NCBI GenBank assembly: GCA_964463695.1
Contig: CAYXCZ010000002.1
Coordinates: 62,001 to 126,000 of the forward strand
Source of the DNA: JALNZU01 sp964463695
GTDB lineage: Bacteria > Bacteroidota > Bacteroidia > Bacteroidales > F082
Reading direction: 5' to 3'
Length of the DNA stretch: 64,000 nt
Position 1 is the stretch's first letter. Every line of letters starts with the position of its first letter. The notes below the pieces were generated by a model. It had not been told where the DNA came from, did no database searches, and saw only the letters and a list, made by a program, of their open reading frames with translations. Both the position numbers and the translations under genes were made by a program. Shown one piece after another: positions 43,473 to 50,936 of this stretch.

Positions 43473-43937
43473 ATGGGTCGCTTACTATCTTTTCTACTGA
43501 TTATTATTGTTTTCGCGGGCTGTAGTTCACCCGAAATATATTCATACAATGAACAATTTACGAATCGTATTTGGAATCGTTTCGATCTTATTGAGCTTGA
43601 AGTCCCTGTCGGGGATGAAGAGGCACTTTATGATCTTGCAATTGATTTTATACATACGCAAGAATATCCGTCGGACCAAATTGCCATTAATTTCACTGTT
43701 TATTTTTCTTCAGGGGGTATGCGCTCCCGCGATTATGAGTTTAAATTGAAGGATATAGAACAGCAATGGACAGGAAAACCTATTGGAGAAGGATATCATC
43801 ACGTTTTGCCTTTGATTTCGAGGTTAAAGTTTCCTGAAAAGGGAGTACATCGAATTCGTATAGAAAGTAAAATGACAAAATTTGACTTACCGGGTGTCGA
43901 ATCAGTTGGTTTTAAGGTGCTTAAGAGTAAGGACTAA
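43473..43937 (+). CDS. gldH: Gliding motility-associated lipoprotein GldH
   Basis: GldH is a lipoprotein first found as required for Flavobacterium gliding but also present in non-motile Bacteroidota, where its role is unknown. The 154-residue product has a signal ending in FAGC (Cys17). The family pattern is visible in NRIWNRFDLIELEVP, YPSDQIAINFTVYF, WTGKPIGEGYHHVLPL and LKFPEKGVHRIRIESKM, ending VESVGFKV. No other gld gene except gldE is in the window. It seems monocistronic. Confidence 0.84.
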   Translation: MGRLLSFLLIIIVFAGCSSPEIYSYNEQFTNRIWNRFDLIELEVPVGDEEALYDLAIDFIHTQEYPSDQIAINFTVYFSSGGMRSRDYEFKLKDIEQQWTGKPIGEGYHHVLPLISRLKFPEKGVHRIRIESKMTKFDLPGVESVGFKVLKSKD

Positions 43938-44147
43938 TACCAAAATTTTCTAAAAGTAAATAACACCCCTAATCTGTATTGCCAGCTGCGCTTTCTAACT
44001 ATTGAGGGGTTGAGATTTTTTAAAGTCAATCGACAAAAAGCATCAGCATTTTGTTTCTTTGTGGTTTGAAAAATCGTTAATCGATTTCCTTCATCAAAAC
44101 AAATAGCCGTGCAAAACGTGCTCCTAAATCAATTCCGGGATGCATTT

Positions 44148-44852
44148 TCAAACCCTTAATGTTGATAAACCTCCGTCTGCTCCAATCACCTGACCACTGA
44201 TCCAGGATGACTTTTCTCCGAGTAAAAAACAGGCTAAGTTTGCGATATCGCTGGCTTCGCCAACTCTTTGAAGTGGGTGACGTTTTGCAGCTGCTTCCAA
44301 TTTTTCGGGTGTGGAGAGTAGCCGTTCGGCCAAAGGGGTGTTTGTTAGTGAAGGTGCAATGGCATTTACACGAATCCCTGGGGCTAATTCTGCCGCCAAC
44401 GACCTCGTAAGTCCTTCAACTGCTCCTTTTGAAGCTGCGATTGAGCTGTGGTAGGGCATTCCCTGACTAACGGCTACTGTGCTAAATAGCACAACTGAAG
44501 CATTTTGGGCATTTTTTAGTGCTTTAAGCGAAGATTGAAGAATCTTTACTGCACCTATTACATTTACTTCGAAATCTTTCCTGAAATCGTCTGGTCTCAA
44601 TCCTCTGAAAGGTTTTAAATTGATAGTACCCGGCGCGTAAACTAATCCATCAAGCTGCTCCGGAAGTCCGTTTGCGTGCCAGTCATCAGCAAAAAAATCA
44701 GGCTCCAGAAAAGTAATTTCAGAAAGATGATGGAGTTTTTCAGGATTACGTGTAATTACATACAGATGGTGTCCTTCAGCATGTAGTTTTTCGGTAATTG
44801 CACGCCCGATTCCAGAAGAGGCTCCAACAATCAAATAGTTTTTCATTTTCAT
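44148..44852 (-). CDS. Short-chain dehydrogenase-like protein lacking the catalytic tyrosine
   Basis: The 234-residue protein has the SDR cofactor motif GASSGIGRAI, the structural YAPGTI in place of NNAG, VNVIGAV, the catalytic Ser124 in LFSTVAVS, and Lys142 in AASKGAVEGLTRSLAAEL. The position four residues before the Lys, normally Tyr in Y-x3-K, is Ile138; a Tyr stands at 134. The C-terminal ISGQVIGADGGLS is standard. It may be a divergent reductase or a non-catalytic SDR. It stands alone, 54 bases downstream of the dnaG stop on the same strand. Confidence 0.85.
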   Translation of the reverse strand: MKMKNYLIVGASSGIGRAITEKLHAEGHHLYVITRNPEKLHHLSEITFLEPDFFADDWHANGLPEQLDGLVYAPGTINLKPFRGLRPDDFRKDFEVNVIGAVKILQSSLKALKNAQNASVVLFSTVAVSQGMPYHSSIAASKGAVEGLTRSLAAELAPGIRVNAIAPSLTNTPLAERLLSTPEKLEAAAKRHPLQRVGEASDIANLACFLLGEKSSWISGQVIGADGGLSTLRV

Positions 44853-44906
44853 TTTTCTAATTTAACAAAAATGAACGTAAAAGGTTGGAAAGTAGCCAGA
44901 GGTTAA

Positions 44907-46850
44907 TTACTTAATGATAACAATACCAAGTTGCTGGTTGATCATACGCCGAAGATCATCATATTTCTTTTTCTGAATCATTAAACCCATCTGCTCAGCA
45001 AAATCTGTGCTTTCTTTCAGTTTTTCTGAAATAGCTTTTTGTCGTGCTTCAATAATCTGGTCTTTGTACCTGAAAATGCTGTTCGTAATAGCTAATTTCA
45101 AGACATCAACTTCGGTTTTAACAAAAATACTCCGGCTTTCCCAATTATGAAGCTCGTAAGGACTGGTAAGCAGATCAACTGCCAAACTTGCTGTGTCAGG
45201 TTCTGGATGGTTGATAAAAAATTTCTCTGATGGAACGACCTCTTCTTTAAGTGCTTCGACAAAATGCGCCTGTATTTTTTTATGTGGCGAGTATTCAAAC
45301 CAAAGATCGTCGGTTAACAGATCGTCAATAATAAGTCGTGCAACAGTTTCGGTATAAGTCGTCGGGAATCCTTGCTCATCAGTGAGTTCGTGCGTTATTT
45401 CTTTATTCCCGTATTGTAGAAGTATTTTAACAAGTTCACGCTCCTGATAATAGCCAAGCTGAGTTTCTGGTCCTGTTTCAATCGTTTCTTGCTTAGTAGG
45501 CGTTTCAGGAACAGGCTCAGGAATATCAGTAGATGTGCGGGATTTAAATTTTTGTCTGAGCAGTTTATTCAGCTCATTCATAAGGGTTTGCTCTTCCACT
45601 TCAAGCATTCGACTGCATTCTTTCACATACACCGAACGATAAATTGGTTCAGGGATGAGCGAAATGGTATGAACAATCTCCTTAATTAAACCTGCTTTTT
45701 TTATCGGGTCATGAGCCGACTCTTCCAATAGCAGGGCAGTTTTAAAACTTATAAAATCTTTGGCGTTATTGCTGATATACAATTCGACATCACTGCTTCG
45801 GTTTTTCCGAACAAATGAATCGGGATCGTCACCATCTGGAAATAAAAGCACCCTGACATTCATTCCTTCTTCCAGAATCATATCCGTACCTCTCAACGAA
45901 GCATTGATTCCGGCTTTATCACCATCATACAAAATAGTGATGTTATTAGTGTAACGTCGGATTAATCGTATTTGATCGGTGGTTAGGGATGTGCCCGAAC
46001 TGGCTACAACATTTTCAATTCCAGCCTGATGCATCGAGATAACATCAGTATAACCTTCTACCAGCAGGCAGTTATCATGCTTAACGATGGCATTTTTTGC
46101 AAAATAGATGCCGTAAAGCGTTTTGCTTTTGTTATAGATTTCCGATTCAGGAGAATTGAGATATTTTGCTTTGGTTTTATCTCCGCTTAAGATACGTCCT
46201 CCAAAACCAAGGACTTTACCGGTAAGGTTATGTATTGGGAAAATGACTCTTCCTTGAAAACGGTCGAAAAGACGTTCTTCAGAACCCACTGAAAGTCCTG
46301 TTTTCAAAAGAATATCTTCGGTGTAACCGTTCTTTTTTGCATGAACCGAAAATGTATCCCGATGGTCAGGGGAATAACCCAACTGGAATTTTTTTATGAT
46401 GGCCTCACGAAAGTCACGTTCTTTAAAATAACTGAGACCTATTGATCTGCCTTCATTTGTTTCGAAAAGTGTATGGGCAAAATAACTCTGGGCGAAGGTG
46501 TTAAGATTGAACATGCGTTCACGTTCATTCAATGCAGCTAACTCTTCGGGCGACTGTTGTTCTTCTTCAATTTCTATCTGGTATTTTCGGGCCAGGTACC
46601 TGATAGCATCAGGATAGCTAACATGCTCGTGCTCCATGATGAAACGAGCCGAATCACCTCCTTTGCCACAACCAAAGCATTTAAATATGCCCCTGCCAGG
46701 CGAAACACTGAAAGAAGGTGTTTTTTCCTGATGAAAAGGGCACAATCCGATCAAGTTGCTGCCGCGTCGTTTTAATCCGACAAATTCACCGACAACCTCT
46801 TCGATTCGGGCAGTTTCCAGAATATTTGTTATCGTGTAGGCAGGGATCAA
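44907..46850 (-). CDS. dnaG: DNA primase
   Basis: DnaG makes RNA primers for replication. The 647-residue protein has the CHC2 zinc finger (CPFHQEKTPSFSV with FKCFGCGKGGD), the RNA polymerase core, and a TOPRIM domain (LLVEGYTDV near 260, ILYDGDKAGI near 308), then a helicase-binding C-terminal domain. The start codon is TTG at 46850, giving MIPAYTI, which matches the family N-terminus. Reading upstream in frame to the stop at 46905-46907 shows no ATG or GTG. A near-consensus promoter box TACTTTCG (46872-46879) sits 21 bases upstream. Confidence 0.95.
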   Translation of the reverse strand: MIPAYTITNILETARIEEVVGEFVGLKRRGSNLIGLCPFHQEKTPSFSVSPGRGIFKCFGCGKGGDSARFIMEHEHVSYPDAIRYLARKYQIEIEEEQQSPEELAALNERERMFNLNTFAQSYFAHTLFETNEGRSIGLSYFKERDFREAIIKKFQLGYSPDHRDTFSVHAKKNGYTEDILLKTGLSVGSEERLFDRFQGRVIFPIHNLTGKVLGFGGRILSGDKTKAKYLNSPESEIYNKSKTLYGIYFAKNAIVKHDNCLLVEGYTDVISMHQAGIENVVASSGTSLTTDQIRLIRRYTNNITILYDGDKAGINASLRGTDMILEEGMNVRVLLFPDGDDPDSFVRKNRSSDVELYISNNAKDFISFKTALLLEESAHDPIKKAGLIKEIVHTISLIPEPIYRSVYVKECSRMLEVEEQTLMNELNKLLRQKFKSRTSTDIPEPVPETPTKQETIETGPETQLGYYQERELVKILLQYGNKEITHELTDEQGFPTTYTETVARLIIDDLLTDDLWFEYSPHKKIQAHFVEALKEEVVPSEKFFINHPEPDTASLAVDLLTSPYELHNWESRSIFVKTEVDVLKLAITNSIFRYKDQIIEARQKAISEKLKESTDFAEQMGLMIQKKKYDDLRRMINQQLGIVIIK

Positions 46851-46901
46851 TGCTGTGATTTTTTCTTGTTGCGAAAGTACGATTAATGCAGCATTATTGT
46901 A

Positions 46902-46929
46902 TTTTTACATCACTTTTTGGATGTAAAAA
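46902..46929. repeat. Perfect inverted repeat upstream of dnaG
   Basis: TTTTTACATC and GATGTAAAAA form a 10-bp inverted repeat with an 8-base spacer. It lies near the expected -33 region of the dnaG promoter and could be an operator or a hairpin. Confidence 0.6.
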
Positions 46930-47098
46930 CCTTCAAAAGGTAATTTTCAGGCATTCATGATTTTAATTTAAAGGTTAGTAATTTGAAATTAACTTCTGAA
47001 AAAGTGTAAAAACACTCGAAGATTGCTTTCGAATTGATCTGTTTTTTTAAGAAAAGGAGATGTTTTCCAACAAAATAAACCTATAAAACTTTCTGGAA

Positions 47099-47299
47099 AT
47101 GAATACAGTAAAAAAACTTTATCGCTCACGTTTCAACCGGATTATTGGCGGAGTGTGTTATGGATTTGCTGATTATATGAATCTGGATCCTACTATTGTT
47201 CGTGTTGGATGGATACTATTTACAGCTTTGGGTGGTGCCGGATTATTAGCTTATCTGATTTGCTGGATAGTGATCCCTGAATCTCCTCACGGGTTTTAG
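47099..47299 (+). CDS. Small PspC-domain membrane protein
   Basis: The 66-residue product is a complete stand-alone PspC domain. A basic start (KKLYRSRFNR) precedes the family motif IIGGVCYGFADYMNLDPTIVRVGWI and a membrane helix (about 38-60, ending in ICWIVIPE). PspC proteins act in envelope-stress signalling; single-domain copies are frequent in Bacteroidota and their job is not established. Its stop codon overlaps the stop of the convergent gene at 47296 by four bases. Confidence 0.87.
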   Translation: MNTVKKLYRSRFNRIIGGVCYGFADYMNLDPTIVRVGWILFTALGGAGLLAYLICWIVIPESPHGF

Positions 47300-47664
47300 T
47301 CATTGGTGTCCAACTTATTATCAGAGTTATATTGCTCTTTTTCTGCTTCCATCAACATTTCTTTTAGTGCATCAAGTTGGTTAAACAACCGATTTGTTAA
47401 CTCTTCATTTTTTGCCAATCGGGTGGTCATTTCAGACAGATGCAACTGTATTGCTTTCTTGAATTTTTCAGTTTGGATTTCGGTCTGCCGAAAGATCAAT
47501 TCGTCGTGTTCGTGCATTTTTTCTTCCAGCTGTTCAATACGTTGATAGCTGTTTTTGCGATGTTTCCAGAACAAAATCATCAAGGCTAATGCTGTAGCTG
47601 CGTATATTGCAATGATCGTCCATGTAATTAAATTTAGCCCGCTGGTAGTTATAAAAATAATCAT
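47296..47664 (-). CDS. Small membrane-anchored coiled-coil protein, unknown function
   Basis: The 122-residue product has one N-terminal membrane segment (about 10-32, LITWTIIAIYAATALALMILFW). A basic patch and a long Glu/Leu-rich coiled coil (about 40-115) follow, and the end is acidic. I do not recognise a family. A -7 box TACTTTTG lies 30 bases upstream. The gene converges on the PspC gene with overlapping stop codons, so transcripts from the two promoters must collide or overlap. Confidence 0.6.
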   Translation of the reverse strand: MIIFITTSGLNLITWTIIAIYAATALALMILFWKHRKNSYQRIEQLEEKMHEHDELIFRQTEIQTEKFKKAIQLHLSEMTTRLAKNEELTNRLFNQLDALKEMLMEAEKEQYNSDNKLDTND

Positions 47665-47694
47665 AATTAATTAAGCTGAAGGTTGCGAAGGTGC

Positions 47695-47702
47695 CAAAAG
47701 TA
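47695..47702 (-). promoter_or_regulatory. Bacteroidota -7 box (TACTTTTG) for the small coiled-coil gene
   Basis: TACTTTTG on the minus strand, 30 bases upstream of the ATG at 47664. Confidence 0.45.
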
Positions 47703-47817
47703 AAAATTTATTAAAATGAAGTAAAGTAAATTTACTCATTATTGCTTTAATTGCTGTTTTTCAAGTGTGTATTTAGCAGATCAGGCTTCAATATACCGCA
47801 AAAACGATATTATTTGC

Positions 47818-47825
47818 TACTTTTG
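47818..47825 (+). promoter_or_regulatory. Bacteroidota -7 box (TACTTTTG) for the glycosyltransferase operon
   Basis: TACTTTTG on the plus strand lies 17 bases upstream of the GT2 ATG at 47843 and matches TAnnTTTG. Confidence 0.48.
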
Positions 47826-47842
47826 GCCGCTTGTTTGAACGT

Positions 47843-48619
47843 ATGAAGAAATTATCTGTTGCCATTATTACACTTAATGAAGAAAGGAACATTGGTCGAT
47901 GCCTTGATTCTGTTCATGGATTAGCAGATGAAATAGTTGTAATCGATTCGTTTTCAATTGATAAAACAGAGGAAATTTGCAAATCTTTTAATGTGCGTTT
48001 TGAACCTCATGCTTTTGGTGGATATATCCAACAGAAGCAATATGCACTCGATCGTTGTACGCATGATTATGTGCTAATGCTTGATGCCGATGAGGCGATT
48101 TCTGATACTTTACATAAATCAATCGCAGCAGAGAAGGAAAATGGTTTTCCTGAAATGGCATACGAAATGAACCGCCTGACCAATTATTGTGGGCAATGGA
48201 TTTATCATTGCGGATGGTACCCTGATAGAAAACTCCGTCTTTTCGACAGAACAAAGGCCATTATTGGTGGACAAAATCCCCATGATCGCGTTATACCTTT
48301 GTCAAATGCTCAAAATACTAAACATCTGCAGGGTGATATTTTGCATTACAGTTACTATTCAATCGAAGAACATTACAGGCAAGCGGATCGTTTTGCTACA
48401 ATTGCTGCCAAAGCGCTTGTCGAAAAAGGAAAAAGGTCGTCTGTCGCCTATGCAGGAATCAAAGCAGTTGCAAAATTTCTCAGAAATTACATTATCAAAG
48501 CTGGTTTTTTGGATGGTTTAAATGGATACACCATATGCAAAATCAGCGCTAAAGAAACCTGGTGGAAATACTACCGTGTAAGTGAAATTCACTCAGCCAA
48601 AGATGAAAAAAACAGGTAA
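47843..48619 (+). CDS. Family 2 glycosyltransferase (WaaE/KdtX-like)
   Basis: The 258-residue enzyme transfers a sugar from a nucleotide donor, probably to lipopolysaccharide core or another surface glycan. It has the GT2 start SVAIITLNEERNIGRCLDSV, DEIVVIDSFSIDKT, the metal-binding MLDADEAIS and the acceptor-side WIYHCGWYPDRKLRLFDR, typical of the WaaE branch. The frame extends to a TTG at 47831, but the ATG at 47843 gives the standard N-terminus. It overlaps the next gene by 17 bases. Confidence 0.88.
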   Translation: MKKLSVAIITLNEERNIGRCLDSVHGLADEIVVIDSFSIDKTEEICKSFNVRFEPHAFGGYIQQKQYALDRCTHDYVLMLDADEAISDTLHKSIAAEKENGFPEMAYEMNRLTNYCGQWIYHCGWYPDRKLRLFDRTKAIIGGQNPHDRVIPLSNAQNTKHLQGDILHYSYYSIEEHYRQADRFATIAAKALVEKGKRSSVAYAGIKAVAKFLRNYIIKAGFLDGLNGYTICKISAKETWWKYYRVSEIHSAKDEKNR

Positions 48620-49787
48620 ATTTTGCTGTTTCAACAGGTATGACCAACGTTGGATATATGGCTTATATCTTATAGTTTTCACACTTGCAACTTTACACAA
48701 GCTTTTTCTGACCGAAGGCTCTTTCAATAATTTTGACATTTTCAGGTACTCATTTGCTCACCTCATTAATGGCGATAACCTATATGTTCATTATCCTGAA
48801 CATTATTTTGATCTGTTCAAATACAGTCCTTCTTTCGCTATGCTTATGGCTCCTTTCTGGTATTTGCCACGTTTACCAGGTGTCATAATCTGGAACCTGA
48901 TCAATGCATTGCTTCCGGTTTATGCTGTAAATCAATTCAATTTGACCTTAAAACACAAATGGTTTTTTGCGCTTTTTATAATGATTGAGATGCTTACTTC
49001 GGTTCAAAATGCACAAAGCAATGGGTTGATGCTTGGATTGATGATTCTGGGGTATCATGCTATTGAAAAGGGTAAGGCAGGCTCAGCAGCTATTGCAATA
49101 ATAGTTGGTTTTGTAATAAAAATATTTGCTTTAGGTGTTAGCATACTGGTGCTGTTTAAACCTTTCAAATTGCAGTTTACCCTTTGGTCAATGCTGATTG
49201 GTATTGTTGTACTCATATCACCGGCAGTCTTCACCGGATTTGGTGGACTTTTTGATCAGTACGCTTCGTGGATTCATTTATTGGCAAATGACACAGCTAT
49301 CGCACTTAATTTTTCCATCATGTCGTTTTTTGAAAGGACGTTAAATCTGGTTATGCCAAATAGCATCTGGCTGGTATCTGGATTGTTGTTGTTGTTTTTA
49401 CCCTTACTGAGGATAAGTCACTATTCAAACGAACGCTGGCGCATGAACTATTTCGCACTTCTTTTACTTTGGGTAGTTTTATTCAATCATAAAACTGAGT
49501 CACCAACTTTTGTCATTGCAATGGCAGGAGCTGCTCTTTGGTATATTTTGTCAGAACAGTCACAAGTTCACAAGTTAATAATTGTTATAGTGTTTATTTT
49601 CACCGGATTAGCTGCTACAGATATCTTCCCTTACACAGTTAGAGAAAATTTTATAAAACCGTTTGCAATAAAAGTTTTACCTTGCATCATATTGTTCTTT
49701 TTCATGCTTTATGAAATGCTTTTTAAAAAGAATTTTGAATCATTTTCTGAAAGGAAAACGATGCTTTTGAAACATGAATCTGAATGA
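48603..49787 (+). CDS. GT87-like membrane glycosyltransferase
   Basis: This 394-residue protein has about ten membrane segments and the layout of GT-C family 87 (DUF2029) mannosyl/arabinosyl-type transferases that use polyprenyl-phosphate sugars. Visible landmarks are NNFDIFRYSFAHLINGDNLY early in the protein, YSPSFAMLMAPF, and NAQSNGLMLGLMILG. The acidic NNFDI may be part of the active site. It overlaps the GT2 gene by 17 bases, starting at ATG 48603; a GTG at 48582 is a weaker start. Donor and acceptor are unknown. Confidence 0.75.
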   Translation: MKKTGKFCCFNRYDQRWIYGLYLIVFTLATLHKLFLTEGSFNNFDIFRYSFAHLINGDNLYVHYPEHYFDLFKYSPSFAMLMAPFWYLPRLPGVIIWNLINALLPVYAVNQFNLTLKHKWFFALFIMIEMLTSVQNAQSNGLMLGLMILGYHAIEKGKAGSAAIAIIVGFVIKIFALGVSILVLFKPFKLQFTLWSMLIGIVVLISPAVFTGFGGLFDQYASWIHLLANDTAIALNFSIMSFFERTLNLVMPNSIWLVSGLLLLFLPLLRISHYSNERWRMNYFALLLLWVVLFNHKTESPTFVIAMAGAALWYILSEQSQVHKLIIVIVFIFTGLAATDIFPYTVRENFIKPFAIKVLPCIILFFFMLYEMLFKKNFESFSERKTMLLKHESE

Positions 49788-49789
49788 TA

Positions 49790-49810
49790 GCACACACACA
49801 ACACACACAT
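49790..49810 (+). repeat. CA-dinucleotide tract between the GT87-like and lipid kinase genes
   Basis: Two short (CA)n/(AC)n runs joined by a doubled A lie directly before the lipid-kinase ATG at 49815. The tract occupies the position of the ribosome-binding region. Confidence 0.7.
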
Positions 49811-49814
49811 TAAA

Positions 49815-50852
49815 ATGAAAGAAACTGATAAATGGCTCGTGGTCGTGAACCCAAAAGCCGGAAGTAGTAAATGCGAAAAAGACTGGCCTAAAGTAAAAGA
49901 GTTGCTGTTGCAACAAGGGTTTTCTTTTTTGAGCGTATTGACCGAAAGGCCTTTTCATGCCATTGAAATTACCCGAAATATGGTAAACGATCTGGGTTTC
50001 AAAAAGATAATAGCTGTTGGTGGTGATGGAACTCTCAATGAGGTCGTGAATGGAATATTTCAGCAAACCCGATTCGCAACCACTGACATTACCCTTGGAA
50101 TGATTACTATCGGCACAGGAAATGATTGGGGCAGAATGTATCAGTTTCCGATGAAATATGAAAAAGCAATAAAAATTATTAAAAACGAACGCACTTTTCT
50201 TCAGGATGTTGGTAAAGTAAAATACAGCTATGAAACGGAGGACAAAAGCCGATATTTCATCAATATGGCAGGCATGGGATACGATGCTTTTGTTGCAAAA
50301 AAAACAAATAGCCTGAAAGCTCAGGGAAAAGGAGGGAAGTTTTCTTACCTTATCAATCTGGTTTTGGGATTGTTTCAATACGAGGTGGTTCAACTTAGCA
50401 TCATTGTTGATGATAAAGAAGTTGTTAATGATCAGGTATTTAGTTTAAGTATTGGTATTTGTAAATTCAATGGTGGTGGAATGAAGCAGCTTCCTGATGC
50501 TATTCCCGATGATGGATTGTTTGATATGACCGTGATACGCAAAACAACAAAATTGAGGGTTGTAAGAAATATCAAACGACTTTTCGATGGCTCATTTATT
50601 CAAATGCCTGAAGTAGATACCTTTAGAGGAAAGAAAATAAATATCACTTCAACACCACGCCACTCCATCTTTTTGGAAACTGATGGCGAGTCACTTGGAA
50701 GTTCACCTCTTGATTTTACGATCGTACCAAGGGCAGTAAAGCTTATCGTTCGGAAAAAAGCGCTCAAGGAGTTTGGTGCTGACCAAAAAGTTGCGGAACC
50801 CGTAACCTTAGAATCGGATCAGGCAGTAAGAAAAATCAGCGCAAACGATTGA
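49815..50852 (+). CDS. Diacylglycerol kinase family lipid kinase
   Basis: The 345-residue cytoplasmic or membrane-associated enzyme has the DAGK catalytic domain with VVVNPKAGSSK, GGDGTLNEVVNG (nucleotide loop) and TIGTGNDWGRMYQ. A C-terminal YegS/LCB5-type beta-sandwich contains DDGLFDM. It phosphorylates a lipid alcohol, perhaps diacylglycerol or a sphingoid base; Bacteroidota make sphingolipids, so both are possible. It follows the GT87 gene after 27 bases that contain a CA-rich repeat. Confidence 0.87.
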   Translation: MKETDKWLVVVNPKAGSSKCEKDWPKVKELLLQQGFSFLSVLTERPFHAIEITRNMVNDLGFKKIIAVGGDGTLNEVVNGIFQQTRFATTDITLGMITIGTGNDWGRMYQFPMKYEKAIKIIKNERTFLQDVGKVKYSYETEDKSRYFINMAGMGYDAFVAKKTNSLKAQGKGGKFSYLINLVLGLFQYEVVQLSIIVDDKEVVNDQVFSLSIGICKFNGGGMKQLPDAIPDDGLFDMTVIRKTTKLRVVRNIKRLFDGSFIQMPEVDTFRGKKINITSTPRHSIFLETDGESLGSSPLDFTIVPRAVKLIVRKKALKEFGADQKVAEPVTLESDQAVRKISAND

Positions 50853-50906
50853 AGTTATTTTAAGCATGTTTTTGTAATCAGTCCCCACGACACCGTTTAG
50901 ATTTCG

Positions 50907-50914
50907 TACTTTTG
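50907..50914 (+). promoter_or_regulatory. Bacteroidota -7 box (TACTTTTG) for the GT-C gene
   Basis: TACTTTTG lies 22 bases upstream of the ATG at 50937 and is an exact TAnnTTTG match. Confidence 0.5.
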
Positions 50915-50936
50915 TTGTGCTGAAAAAGCATGCTGT

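Noticed and set aside
43938..44147. Possible terminator or small RNA after gldH
   Set aside because: Only a 5-6-bp CCCCT/AGGGG pairing with a 30-base loop was found; too weak to call.
49740..50393. Minus-strand open frame of 217 codons
   Set aside because: It is antisense to the lipid kinase and the GT87-like gene end, and has no recognisable domain.
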